This document shows, in pieces, positions 27,080 to 36,576 of a stretch of DNA of 52,701 nucleotides. The translations under genes were made by a program, and so were the position numbers. Every line of letters starts with the position of its first letter. The stretch's first letter is position 1. The DNA is taken from contig JAPLUI010000535.1 in the NCBI GenBank assembly GCA_026397725.1, positions 1 to 52,701 on the forward strand, written 5' to 3'. The notes under the pieces are model-generated. The model did no database searches. It was not told where the DNA came from and worked only from the letters and a program-made list of their open reading frames with translations. The DNA is from Verrucomicrobiota bacterium (GTDB taxonomy: Bacteria > Verrucomicrobiota > Verrucomicrobiia > Verrucomicrobiales > Akkermansiaceae).

Positions 27080-30000
27080 ATGCATGGCTCTGGCATAACC
27101 CTGGCGCCGGCCCAGGGCGAGGAACCCGCCGGGCAACTCAAGAGCCTGCGCCTCGCCATCGAGGATCTAACAACCACCTTCGGCACGCGCTACCCGCAGG
27201 GCAAGGCGTTCGTCGGGCGCTTGTCAGAACTTGAAGGCCGGATGGCAGCCAGCGGTGGCAATCAGGAATTCACCGACGCCTTGGCCAAGCTCCGCAGTGA
27301 TGCGCTGCTGGCCAACCCGCTGTTGGATTTCGAGCGGCTGCTGCTCGTCGAGCGTGATGCCAACAAGCTCGGCCTGCCGCAAAACTGGGAGGGCAACTCG
27401 AGCCTTCCCCGGGATGGCTTCAACAATCGGATCGCCGTGCTCTCGCCGGTCCGGCCTAACGGCGAGGTGCGCCCGTTGTTCAGCCCCGACGGCGGGCGCT
27501 TTGTTGGAGATGTTGATTTGGACTTCGACGCGAAGAAGTTGTTATTTTCGATGCCGGGTGACGACGGTTGCTGGCAGGTGTTCGAAATGGCTGCCGAGGG
27601 CGGCAAGCCCCAGCCCCTGCCGCTGATCCGCGAGCCGGACGTGGGCAATTACGATGCCTGCTACCTGCCTGACGGCAATATCATCTTTGGTTCGACCGCG
27701 GCGTTCACCGGCGTGCCATGCGTGCTGGGAACCTCGCACGTGGCCAATCTCTTTAGGTTGGAACGCAAGACCGGGGCGATCCGCCGCTTGACGTTCGATC
27801 AGGACCACAACTGGTGCCCGACGGTCATGAACGACGGGCGCTTGCTCTATCTGCGTTGGGAATACACGGATCTGCCGCACGCCTTTGCACGCATTCTCTT
27901 TCACATGAATCCCGACGGCACGGACCAGAAGGAGTATTACGGCAGCGGCTCCTACTGGCCCAACGCCATGTTCTACGCGCGGCCGATCCCAGGCTCGGCT
28001 ACCAAGTTTGTCTCCGTGGTCGGCGGACATCACGGTGAGGCCCGCACCGGTGAACTGGTGCTCTTCGACACCGCCCAGGGCCGCTTCGAGGCCGAGGGCG
28101 CGATCCAACGCATTCCCGGCCGCGGCAATAAGGTCGTGCCAATCATCTCCGACCATCTAACGGACGCCAGTTTTCCGAAATACCTGCACCCATGGCCCCT
28201 GAGCGACAAGTATTTCCTCGTTTCGGCCAAACCCACACCCGGCTCGAAGTGGGGTATCTATCTGGCAGACGTGTTCGACAACCTGGTGTTGGTCAAGGAG
28301 AGCGCGGCTAACAACGCACTGTTGGAGCCGGTGCCGTTCCGCCCGCGCGAGCGGCCGCCGGTGGTGCCCTCGAAAGTCCAACCGGAGCGCAAGGATGCAC
28401 TGGTCTCCATTCTCGATATCTACTCCGGTCCCGGGCTGGCTGGAGTGCCACGCGGCACGGTCAAACAACTGCGCGTGTTCACCTATCACTTCGCCTATTA
28501 CGACATGGGCGGACACATCAATCGGGTCGGACTGGACGGACCGTGGGACGTGAAGCGCATCATGGGGACCGTTCCGGTCGAGGCCGACGGCTCGGCGTTC
28601 TTCCGTGTTCCTGCCAACACCCCGATCTCGATCCAGCCGCTCGATGCCAACGGCCAGGCGCTGCAACTCATGCGCAGTTGGATGACCGCCATGCCCGGCG
28701 AAACCCAGTCATGTGTCGGCTGCCATGACCGGCAAAACTCGATTCCTCCGGTCGCCAAGGGCCTGGCCCTGTCCAAACCACCGGCCGAAATCACCCCGTG
28801 GTATGGGCCGGAACGCGGATTCTCGTTCGTGCGCGAAGTGCAACCGGTGCTCGACCGCTTCTGCGTCGGCTGCCACGACGGCAAGACCGAACCCGGGCGA
28901 ACGGCCATGCTGGATTTCCGCAATGCGCCGCCGATACATACCCAGGCGGGCGATCCCACCTATAACAACGGCACACAATTCACGCCGTCCTATCTCGCGC
29001 TGCGCTCTTATGTGCGGGGCCACACACTCGAGAGCGACATGCATGTTCTAACACCCTGCGAGTTTGGCGCCGACACCACCGAACTGGTGCAGATGCTGCG
29101 CGCCGACCACCACGGGGTGAAACTCAATACCGAAGCGTGGAGCCGCATAACCACATGGATTGATCTCAACACCCCGGCGCACGGAACCTGGACCGAGATT
29201 GTCGGCGCGGACAAGGTGAAAGCCCAACGCGACCGCCGCCGCGAGATGCTCAAACGTTACGCACAGCGCGACGCAGACCCCGAGGCAGTCAGCGCACCGG
29301 CAGCGGCGATCGCGTTTGAACCACCCGCCACGTCAGCGGCAAAACCGGCTGCCGCGCGCGTCGAGGTTGCCGGTTGGCCGTTTGACACCGCAGAGGCTCA
29401 GCGGCGCCAAGCAGGAAGTGGCAAAACCCAGCGCCAGCTCGACCTGGGCAACGCCATCACATTGGATCTCGTTCGGATTCCAAAGGGCGCCTTCGTGATG
29501 GGAGATCCTGGCGGGGATCCGGGGCAAAAGCGTGTCACCATTGACAAACCATTCTGGATGGGCCGCGTGGAACTATCCAACGAACAATACGCCCGCTTCG
29601 ATCCGCAGCATGACAGCCGGGTTGAACGCGGTGATTTCCTCCAATTCGAGGAAATCGAACGCGGCTATCCCGCTAACAGCCCCAAACAACCGGTCGTCAG
29701 GGTTTCGTGGAACGCGGCGGTGGCATTCTGCCGCTGGCTCTCCGAAAAGACCGGCGAGTCATGTGGCTTGCCAACCGAGGCACAGTGGGAATATGCGTGC
29801 CGGGCGGGCACCGCGACACCCCTCTGGTTCGGCGATCTAACAACCGACTTCTCGAAATCCGCAAACCTGGCCGACCATACGCTGCGGGTCATGCCAACGT
29901 TCAGTTGGGGCGTGCCGTCTGGCGCCGTGCCGCCGTGGCGTCCGGCTATCGATTCAATCAATGACAACTTCCGTGTCTCCGCCCCCGTAGGTTCATACGC

Positions 30001-31054
30001 TCCCAACGCATGGGGCTTGTGCGACATGTCAGGCAACGTGTGGGAATGGACGAGCGGCGACTTCACGCCGGAGCGCAAAGCCGTGCGCGGCGGATCGTGG
30101 TCCGACCGTCCGCTGCGGGCGACTTCGACAAGTCGTTTGGGCTATCGTGCATGGCAGCCGGTCCATAATGTAGGCTTCCGCATCATCCTCATCGGCGAGG
30201 AAAAAACATCGGTGCTGGCCTCACCCACCTTGGTGCCAGCGGACGGTTCCACCGCAGCCACGGTCACCGTCACCTTGAAAGATGATGGCGGCAATCCGGT
30301 CATTGGCAAAGCTGTGACTTTGGTTTCCAACCGTGGTGCGAAGGACACGGTTTCGGTCGCCTCGGGACCTACCCGTGTCGACGGCGTGGTGACCTTCAGC
30401 GTGACCTCCGAGACCTTGGGCGCGGCGGTCTTGCGCGCCAGTGCTGGCAACCTTGCCATCACGCCAAGCACCACCGTGACCTTCACGCGTTTTGCATCCT
30501 TTGTCGAGACCCCTCTCGACACCTCGGCCGGCGCAAGCGGATTGGAGATCCAAAATAACGGCACGCTCATCCGGGCCTATCACTTCGGCGAGGCAGCCGA
30601 CGTTATGGTTCACGGCGTAGCCTTCAAAGGAGCGGCCAATGCCGCCGGTGACTCCGCTTTGTCAGGACCGTGGGGGGGATCAGGGGTGTTGGACTTCTAT
30701 CCCGCCCCAACCGATGCCAATTACAAAAAGCTGGTCAATTCCCTGCTGCAAGCGCCGGCGGACACGGCTGGCAAGAAACCCACCCTCACCATAGGTGGCC
30801 TAACAGCGGGCCACACCTATCGGTTGCAATTGATCTGCAACGTGCCCCGCAACGGGGTGGCCGAGGTGGCGGGCGGCAAACATCAATTGGTTAACGGCGA
30901 CGTGAAAACCCCGGCGCTGCTCACCGCCACCTGGGAGGCTTCCACTGGCACGCTCAACATGCGCTGGATCGGCCAGGGCGTGCCCGGCACTCCGGTGCAT
31001 TTCACCGCCTACGCCCTGCACGACCTGGGGGTGACCAAGGCGGATGGGAAGTAA
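27080..31054 (+). CDS. HzsA-related dihaem protein fused to SUMF1 and Big_1 domains; signal peptide out of frame
   Basis: About 1324 residues. The N-terminal part is a WD40/TolB-like propeller of HzsA-related proteins (PLFSPDGGRFVGDVDLDFDA, ACYLPDGNIIFGSTAAF, HNWCPTVMNDGRLLYLRWEY, ARPIPGSATKFVSVVGGHHGE). Two CxxCH haem sites follow (SCVGCHD and FCVGCHD), then a complete SUMF1 domain (VRIPKGAFVMGD, LPTEAQWEYACRAG, GLCDMSGNVWEW, VRGGSWSD), one Big_1 domain and the APTDANYK module. A proper signal peptide start exists at 27060 (MKHTLIACMALA) but runs into TAA at 27096. Shifting one base there restores TLAPAQGEEPAG, so a frameshift separates signal and body. Without it the cytochrome-like protein could not be exported for haem attachment. 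Start 27080 is the first in-frame ATG. Confidence 0.75.
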   Translation: MHGSGITLAPAQGEEPAGQLKSLRLAIEDLTTTFGTRYPQGKAFVGRLSELEGRMAASGGNQEFTDALAKLRSDALLANPLLDFERLLLVERDANKLGLPQNWEGNSSLPRDGFNNRIAVLSPVRPNGEVRPLFSPDGGRFVGDVDLDFDAKKLLFSMPGDDGCWQVFEMAAEGGKPQPLPLIREPDVGNYDACYLPDGNIIFGSTAAFTGVPCVLGTSHVANLFRLERKTGAIRRLTFDQDHNWCPTVMNDGRLLYLRWEYTDLPHAFARILFHMNPDGTDQKEYYGSGSYWPNAMFYARPIPGSATKFVSVVGGHHGEARTGELVLFDTAQGRFEAEGAIQRIPGRGNKVVPIISDHLTDASFPKYLHPWPLSDKYFLVSAKPTPGSKWGIYLADVFDNLVLVKESAANNALLEPVPFRPRERPPVVPSKVQPERKDALVSILDIYSGPGLAGVPRGTVKQLRVFTYHFAYYDMGGHINRVGLDGPWDVKRIMGTVPVEADGSAFFRVPANTPISIQPLDANGQALQLMRSWMTAMPGETQSCVGCHDRQNSIPPVAKGLALSKPPAEITPWYGPERGFSFVREVQPVLDRFCVGCHDGKTEPGRTAMLDFRNAPPIHTQAGDPTYNNGTQFTPSYLALRSYVRGHTLESDMHVLTPCEFGADTTELVQMLRADHHGVKLNTEAWSRITTWIDLNTPAHGTWTEIVGADKVKAQRDRRREMLKRYAQRDADPEAVSAPAAAIAFEPPATSAAKPAAARVEVAGWPFDTAEAQRRQAGSGKTQRQLDLGNAITLDLVRIPKGAFVMGDPGGDPGQKRVTIDKPFWMGRVELSNEQYARFDPQHDSRVERGDFLQFEEIERGYPANSPKQPVVRVSWNAAVAFCRWLSEKTGESCGLPTEAQWEYACRAGTATPLWFGDLTTDFSKSANLADHTLRVMPTFSWGVPSGAVPPWRPAIDSINDNFRVSAPVGSYAPNAWGLCDMSGNVWEWTSGDFTPERKAVRGGSWSDRPLRATSTSRLGYRAWQPVHNVGFRIILIGEEKTSVLASPTLVPADGSTAATVTVTLKDDGGNPVIGKAVTLVSNRGAKDTVSVASGPTRVDGVVTFSVTSETLGAAVLRASAGNLAITPSTTVTFTRFASFVETPLDTSAGASGLEIQNNGTLIRAYHFGEAADVMVHGVAFKGAANAAGDSALSGPWGGSGVLDFYPAPTDANYKKLVNSLLQAPADTAGKKPTLTIGGLTAGHTYRLQLICNVPRNGVAEVAGGKHQLVNGDVKTPALLTATWEASTGTLNMRWIGQGVPGTPVHFTAYALHDLGVTKADGK

Positions 31055-31056
31055 AA
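30698..31056 (+). repeat. 359-bp direct repeat, copy B
   Basis: This is the 3' end of the HzsA/SUMF1 gene. It matches copy A at 26682-27040. The copies are 4.0 kb apart in direct orientation, so recombination between them would delete the whole HzsA/SUMF1 gene body. Confidence 0.85.
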
Positions 31057-31130
31057 CATGGGAGAGGAATACCGATATTTATAGGGCGAGTGGTGATGAG
31101 TTCCAATTAGTAAGAGAGAGAAACAAACCG

Positions 31131-32678
31131 ATGAACAACCGATATTTCAAGTTGTGCGGGATGGCCGCGTTGGTAGTGGCGGCATCAAGCGCCGTGTGTC
31201 TGGCACAGGACAATCCGCTGGTGAGCAAGCTCTTCAGCGACCACATGGTGCTCCAGCGCGAGATGCCGGTGCCGGTATGGGGAACTGCCAAGCCGGGTAC
31301 GAAGGTCACGGTCAAGTTCGCACAGCAGGAGAAGACGGGCGAGGCGGATAAGGATGGCAAGTGGCTGCTGCGGCTGGACGCCCTGAAGGTATCCGCCGAG
31401 CCTGCGGAAATGATCATTACTTCTGCTACCGGTAACACGCCGCTGAAAATAGCGGATGTCCTGGTGGGCGACGTCTGGCTTTGTTCCGGCCAGTCCAACA
31501 TGGAATGGGGGATGAAGCAGTTCAAGACGGAAGAGGATGTGGCCAAGGCTGACTTCCCGAAGATCCGCCAAACCAGATTCGGTAACGGCTGGGTTGTCTG
31601 TTCGCCGCAAACGGCCGGTGATTTCAGCGCCACAAGTTTCTATTTCGGGCGAAGGATATTTCAGGAAACAGGCGTGCCTATCGGCTTACTATACGACGCG
31701 GTGGGGGCGACGACCATTGAACGGTGGATCCCGATGGAAGGATTCAATGCCTCAATGGAATTGAAGGAAGATGAAATCAAGCGGGTGGCGGAGTTTCACA
31801 AAAACCTTGCCGCAAAGTTTCCCGAACTCGCAGCATGGCTCGAGACCGCCAAGACGAGCATGGCTGCGGACAAGACGTTTCCCCACATACCGATCATGCC
31901 GACCTTTGAGAATGTGGGCTACAGCCAGCTTTTCGCTGAATTGACACGGCCGCTGATTCCCTTCGCCCTCAAGGGCATGATCTGGTACCAGGGCGAAGCG
32001 AATGGAATCGAGGGGGATATTTACATGCACAAGATGATTGCGCTGATCACGGGTTTGCGCAACGTCTGGGCACAAGGCGACTTCCCTGTTTACTTTGTTC
32101 AGTTGCCGCAGTTCCGAGAGTCTAACAATAACCCTGAGGGCGGTGATTTATGGGCAACGGGCCGGATGGCCCAGTTCAAGTCCCTCAAGATTCCCAAAAC
32201 CGGCATGGCCGTGACAATCGATTTTGGCGAGGCTGGCAACACTCACCCGGAAAATAAGTTTGATACCGGAAATCGCCTGGCACTATGGGCGCTGGCCAAG
32301 GATTACGGCCGTAAGGATCTGACCTATAGCGGCCCGCTCTACAAGGGCATGAAGGTCGAGGGCAATAAAATCCGCATCAGTTTTGATTATGTAGGGAAAG
32401 GATTGATGGTCGGCACCAAGACCGGCAAAGATCCCGCACGGGAAGTTACAGGCGGCAGGCTCAAGACATTTGCCATCGCCGCCAAGGATGGTTCGGCGCC
32501 GACAGGCCTGAAGTGGTTCTGGGCCGAGGCGGTCATCGACGGTGATACCGTCGTGGTTTCATGTCCAGAGGTGCAACAGCCGGTGGCCGTGCACTATGCC
32601 TACAGCAGTAATCCCGAGGGCTGCAACCTCTACAACAAGGACGGCCTGCCCGCATCTCCGTTCCGTACGGAGATGTAA
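31131..32678 (+). CDS. Sialate O-acetylesterase (SGNH family)
   Basis: The start at 31131 gives a signal peptide (MNNRYFKLCGMAALVVAASSAVCLA) and follows a purine-rich AGAGAGAG ribosome-binding region. 515 residues. The beta domain (LFSDHMVLQREMPVPVWGTAKPG) precedes the SGNH block I serine in WLCSGQSNMEWGM. WYQGEANGIE and the C-terminal Asp/His region (TIDFGEAGNTHPENK) complete the triad. The Ig-like C-terminus reads GLKWFWAEAVIDGDTVVVSCPEV. It removes acetyl groups from sialic acid or other O-acetylated sugars and so exposes glycans to the neighbouring glycosidases. Its stop overlaps the next gene's start by one base (TAATG), so expression is coupled. A C-terminal fragment of a paralog lies at 11535-12114. 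Confidence 0.9.
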   Translation: MNNRYFKLCGMAALVVAASSAVCLAQDNPLVSKLFSDHMVLQREMPVPVWGTAKPGTKVTVKFAQQEKTGEADKDGKWLLRLDALKVSAEPAEMIITSATGNTPLKIADVLVGDVWLCSGQSNMEWGMKQFKTEEDVAKADFPKIRQTRFGNGWVVCSPQTAGDFSATSFYFGRRIFQETGVPIGLLYDAVGATTIERWIPMEGFNASMELKEDEIKRVAEFHKNLAAKFPELAAWLETAKTSMAADKTFPHIPIMPTFENVGYSQLFAELTRPLIPFALKGMIWYQGEANGIEGDIYMHKMIALITGLRNVWAQGDFPVYFVQLPQFRESNNNPEGGDLWATGRMAQFKSLKIPKTGMAVTIDFGEAGNTHPENKFDTGNRLALWALAKDYGRKDLTYSGPLYKGMKVEGNKIRISFDYVGKGLMVGTKTGKDPAREVTGGRLKTFAIAAKDGSAPTGLKWFWAEAVIDGDTVVVSCPEVQQPVAVHYAYSSNPEGCNLYNKDGLPASPFRTEM

Positions 32679-35098
32679 TGACAAATACCAATATGAATAG
32701 TACAAACCGAATGCCACTTCTGATCAAGACAGTGATGATCAACGGAATGATATGTGTTTCCATGGTGCTGGGCCCGCTGGCGTTGGTCCGGGCGGCCGAG
32801 CCGCCGGCTGGAGGACCGGTCCACTATGAGCCGACGACTGAATCACTCAGGACCGCAGCGATACCCGAGTGGTTCATTGATGGCAAACTTGGGATCTTCA
32901 TGCACTGGGGGCCGGAAAGCCTGGCCGGATACAAGTCCTGCTGGTATGCCCGGCAGATCTATGAGGAGGGCAGTGATGCCTACAAGTATCATTGCGCCAC
33001 CTACGGACATCCCTCCAAGTTCGGCTACAAGGATCTGGTGAAACTTTTCAAGGCGCCGAAATTCGACCAAGCCCAGGCCGACAAGTATGTCAAACTCTAC
33101 AAGCAGGCCGGCGCCCGCTACGTGGTTCCGGTCGCCGTCCACCATGACAATTTCGACATGTGGGATTCGAAATTCCAACCGCGCTGGAATTCCGTCACCA
33201 TCGCCGGCAAGGATGTGGTCGGGATGTGGCAGAAGGCGACCGTGGCCAACGGCCTGCATTTCGGCGTGGCCTCGCATGTCGCCCGGACCTACCGTTGGCT
33301 GCAGACGTCACACGGGGCTGACAAGACCGGTCCGCTCGCAGGGGTGCCGTATGATGGCCAGGATCCGGCCTATCAGGATCTCTACGGGGTGCCGTGGAAC
33401 GATACCGGTTATGGCTACGAAGGGCCGGGGGACGTCGGGCCGCCGACCTTTGAGCAGAACTTCGAGGACCGGATGAAGGACCTCATCGACAAGTATCATC
33501 CTGACCTCTACTACACCGACGGCGGCCCGCCCTTCAAGACGGCAGGCTTCAATGTCGTGGCGCATCTCTACAACGAGAACCTGAAGTTGAACGGCGGCAA
33601 ATTGCAGGCAGTGGCCAATTTCAAGGGCAGGCATCATATCGGTGCCGAGAATTACGAGTTTGAATATCCCGCGGAGGCCCAGCCGTTTTCCTGGCAGACG
33701 GATAAGACCATTAACGGCGACTGGTATTGGTGGCGCGATGACGCAAAGAACTACCGGAAAGGCCTGGATATCGTCCACACCCTGATCGATGTGGTCAGCA
33801 AGAACGGTAACCTGCTGCTCAACGTGCCGCTCACGCCCGACGGCGAGCTGGAGGACGAGGTGCTCACCATGCTCAAGGTCATGGGGCACGATTTCGATCT
33901 CATCGGCGAAGCCATCTTTGCGACGCGACCCTGGGAGTCTTTCGGCGAAGGTCAGAAGAACTTTAACAGCATTGACCGCGGCTCGGCGGCCGACATCCGC
34001 TTCACCCGTAACAAGGCCAACACCATCCTTTACGTCACGACACTGGGTTGGCCAGGCGATGGGGCCGTGCTCAAAATCAGGACACTCAATCAATACCGCA
34101 TCAACCTGAAGAGTTTGACGGGCGTGTCGCTTGTGGGCACGGCCGATCCATTGAGCTATAGCCAGGATGGCGAGTTCCTCAAGATCACCTTGCCGGCCAA
34201 GGCACCCTACGAGTGCAACGCCTACCCGCTTAAGCTGACATTCTCCGGGCAGAGCCCCAAGCTCAAGCCGGCGGCCAAGCTTCTCTGGCAGGCCAAGGCC
34301 CGCGATGTTTCAGATGCCGAGGATTGTGCCGCCCTCGGGCTGCCTGGCGAAGCCGGCGTGCTGATACTCAACGTACCCGCCGGCAGCGATGCCGCCGGTG
34401 CCGGACTGAAGAAGGACGATGTGATCATCTCCTGCAATGGCACGGAAGTGAAGACCGTGGTGGATCTGTGGGTACTTGCCGATAAAGCTGACGGACGGAA
34501 ACTAACACTAACAGTCTCCCGCGGGAAAAAGCAAATACCGCTTCAATTGACTGACTATAATTATGTCGTCGCGGAGTATCAGGCAACTCCTGAGTTCAAA
34601 CAGGTTGCCGTTGCGCCCGTGGCGGCGGTGTTGCCGGCCAAGGCGTCTTCCGGCGGCTCTCCCACCCTCAACGATCCGATCGATGTGCTCACCGATGGCA
34701 AGGTCGTCATGGGCTTCGGCCCGATCTTCCCTAACGGGGTCAATGTCGGAATGTATAAACTGGATTTGGCTAACGTGCAGCCCGTTGCACAAGTCAACAC
34801 ATTCTCCGCCGGTGAAGGGCGGGCCCGCCAGAACTTCCTGCTCTATGGCAGCACGGCCGCCGCCGATCCGGGCTGGAATGTTAGCGACCCAACGGTCTTC
34901 ACGCCCGTCAATGGCGTCGATACCCGACTGGTCAGGCCGACTGCTTTCGAAGCCACCAGCATTCGCCGCAGTAACGGCAAGCCGCTAGGCAATTACCGCT
35001 GGCTGGTCTTGGCCCTCTCGCCCTTGGAAGACGGAATCGGCGGCGGCAACTCGTCATTTGAGGAACTGCAGGTGATCCCGGCAACTGAGAGAAAATAG
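32678..35098 (+). CDS. GH29 alpha-L-fucosidase with PDZ-like and discoidin-like C-terminal domains
   Basis: The protein has 806 residues. A signal peptide lies within the first 38 (MINGMICVSMVLGPLALVRA). The GH29 barrel has DGKLGIFMHWGPESLAGYKSCW, YKQAGARYVVPVAVHHDNFDMWDSK, and the nucleophile Asp in PDLYYTDGGPPF (about residue 281). KNGNLLLNVPLTPDGELEDE follows. Residues about 553-625 look like a PDZ domain (GVLILNVPAGSDAAGAGLKKDDVIISCNG), an unusual partner for a glycosidase. The last 160 residues form a discoidin-like domain (VNTFSAGEGRARQNFLLYG). It is translationally coupled to the acetylesterase. The combination suggests deacetylation followed by defucosylation of the same glycan. Confidence 0.88.
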   Translation: MTNTNMNSTNRMPLLIKTVMINGMICVSMVLGPLALVRAAEPPAGGPVHYEPTTESLRTAAIPEWFIDGKLGIFMHWGPESLAGYKSCWYARQIYEEGSDAYKYHCATYGHPSKFGYKDLVKLFKAPKFDQAQADKYVKLYKQAGARYVVPVAVHHDNFDMWDSKFQPRWNSVTIAGKDVVGMWQKATVANGLHFGVASHVARTYRWLQTSHGADKTGPLAGVPYDGQDPAYQDLYGVPWNDTGYGYEGPGDVGPPTFEQNFEDRMKDLIDKYHPDLYYTDGGPPFKTAGFNVVAHLYNENLKLNGGKLQAVANFKGRHHIGAENYEFEYPAEAQPFSWQTDKTINGDWYWWRDDAKNYRKGLDIVHTLIDVVSKNGNLLLNVPLTPDGELEDEVLTMLKVMGHDFDLIGEAIFATRPWESFGEGQKNFNSIDRGSAADIRFTRNKANTILYVTTLGWPGDGAVLKIRTLNQYRINLKSLTGVSLVGTADPLSYSQDGEFLKITLPAKAPYECNAYPLKLTFSGQSPKLKPAAKLLWQAKARDVSDAEDCAALGLPGEAGVLILNVPAGSDAAGAGLKKDDVIISCNGTEVKTVVDLWVLADKADGRKLTLTVSRGKKQIPLQLTDYNYVVAEYQATPEFKQVAVAPVAAVLPAKASSGGSPTLNDPIDVLTDGKVVMGFGPIFPNGVNVGMYKLDLANVQPVAQVNTFSAGEGRARQNFLLYGSTAAADPGWNVSDPTVFTPVNGVDTRLVRPTAFEATSIRRSNGKPLGNYRWLVLALSPLEDGIGGGNSSFEELQVIPATERK

Positions 35099-35168
35099 CA
35101 AGTCGGTGACACAATATCCCCGGAATTTACAAACAACGCCAAACAAACAAAGGAACCAAAGCATCCAA

Positions 35169-36521
35169 ATGAAACACACCTTGATTGCCGGCCTCGCCGC
35201 GCTGATGACTGCCACAACCGTTTGGGGCGCCGAACCCAAGCCCCTCACTCCCACGCCGGCTACCACCCGGGCCGTCCGCCCGCAGGATCTGGGGCTCGAG
35301 TTCCTCAAGAACGCCAAGTTCGGGATCTTCGTCCACTATACGCGCAGTACGCCCTACGCGTTCGGCAAGCCGAATCCCGCCGTCTGGGATCTGGACGCGC
35401 AGGCCGCCGCCTTCGACGTCAAGGCCTTTGCCGATGCGGTCGCGGACATGGGCGCCCAGTATGTGACCATGACCGCCTTTCACGCGGCAATGTATCTGAT
35501 GAGCCCCAGCAAGGTCATGAGCGACATCGGCATGCCCACCCACCAGGCCAAGCGCGACATGCTCGGCGACCTCGCCGACGAACTCAACCAGCGCGGCATC
35601 GCCCTGTGTTTGTATGTCCATCCGGTGGACCAGCACGATCTAACCAAGGAAGAGCGCGCGCTGTTTGGTTGGGGGTCCGAAGTGGACGGCCTGCCCGGTC
35701 CCAAGCTCGGCCTGTGGCCCAACCCGAAATGGAATGACTTCATCCTCGCATTGTTCAAGGAAATGAGCTTGCGCTATGGCGAGCGGGTCTCCGGCTATTG
35801 GATCGACCGCCATTCGCCGAAGCGCTTCGAGAAGGCCATGCGCATGGCCACGGCCTTGCGTGCCGGCAACCCCGACGCCGTGATCTGGCAGAGCGGTCCC
35901 GACTATGTCCAGGACGGACTGTCGCTCGAGGAAGCGTGGCCGGCCGCCGAGAGCGGCTATCACGACCGCGGTGAGAAAAACCAATGCTGCATCATGCCCA
36001 CCGGCGACTGGGCGCTGGGCACCGAGGTGAAGATTCCGGCCGACGAAGTCCTGCGGGCGGTCGCCCGCTGCGCCGGTTGTCCCGAACAAATAGGCGGCAT
36101 CCACCTCGCCCTGACACCCTACGCTCTGGGTTATCCGCCCGAGGTCAGAAAACTCATGGCCGACTTCGGCAAGCTCTGGCGCGAGCGCAAGGTGTCGCTG
36201 CTCGGCACCCGGCCCAGCACCATCGTCGAGCCAATCCATAACCTCCCGTGGGACATCGTGGCCACCGATGACGCCGATGGCAAAACCGTGTATGTGCATG
36301 TGCTGATCCCTCCGGCCACCGGCAAATCCATCCGCCTGCCCGCACCGAAAGGTGGCCAGCGCTTCAGCTCGGCTTCGCTGTTGTTAGGTGGCAAGCCAGT
36401 CAAGCTCAGCCAATCGGCCGAGGCGCTCGAACTATCACTTCCAGCCGATGCCAACTGGGACCCGGCGGATACGGTGATCGCGTTGAAGGTGGACGCGATG
36501 ACCACCAAGGCCAAGCCTTGA
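35169..36521 (+). CDS. GH29-like alpha-L-fucosidase family protein
   Basis: The start at 35169 gives the signal peptide MKHTLIAGLAALMTATTVWGA; 450 residues. The barrel begins NAKFGIFVHYTRSTPYAFG and continues with AVADMGAQYVTMTAFHAAMYL and LNQRGIALCLYVHPVDQHD. GYWIDRHSPKRF places an Asp (about residue 212) where GH29 has its nucleophile. The acid/base region is not obvious and overall similarity to classical fucosidases is low, so specificity is open. A beta domain ends the protein (ASLLLGGKPVKLSQSAEALELSLPAD). Its first residues match the out-of-frame signal peptide at 27060 (MKHTLIA). Confidence 0.75.
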   Translation: MKHTLIAGLAALMTATTVWGAEPKPLTPTPATTRAVRPQDLGLEFLKNAKFGIFVHYTRSTPYAFGKPNPAVWDLDAQAAAFDVKAFADAVADMGAQYVTMTAFHAAMYLMSPSKVMSDIGMPTHQAKRDMLGDLADELNQRGIALCLYVHPVDQHDLTKEERALFGWGSEVDGLPGPKLGLWPNPKWNDFILALFKEMSLRYGERVSGYWIDRHSPKRFEKAMRMATALRAGNPDAVIWQSGPDYVQDGLSLEEAWPAAESGYHDRGEKNQCCIMPTGDWALGTEVKIPADEVLRAVARCAGCPEQIGGIHLALTPYALGYPPEVRKLMADFGKLWRERKVSLLGTRPSTIVEPIHNLPWDIVATDDADGKTVYVHVLIPPATGKSIRLPAPKGGQRFSSASLLLGGKPVKLSQSAEALELSLPADANWDPADTVIALKVDAMTTKAKP

Positions 36522-36576
36522 ATCAATCAATACATCGACAGAGAGTGTCACAAAGATCACCAATAGACACATCACC

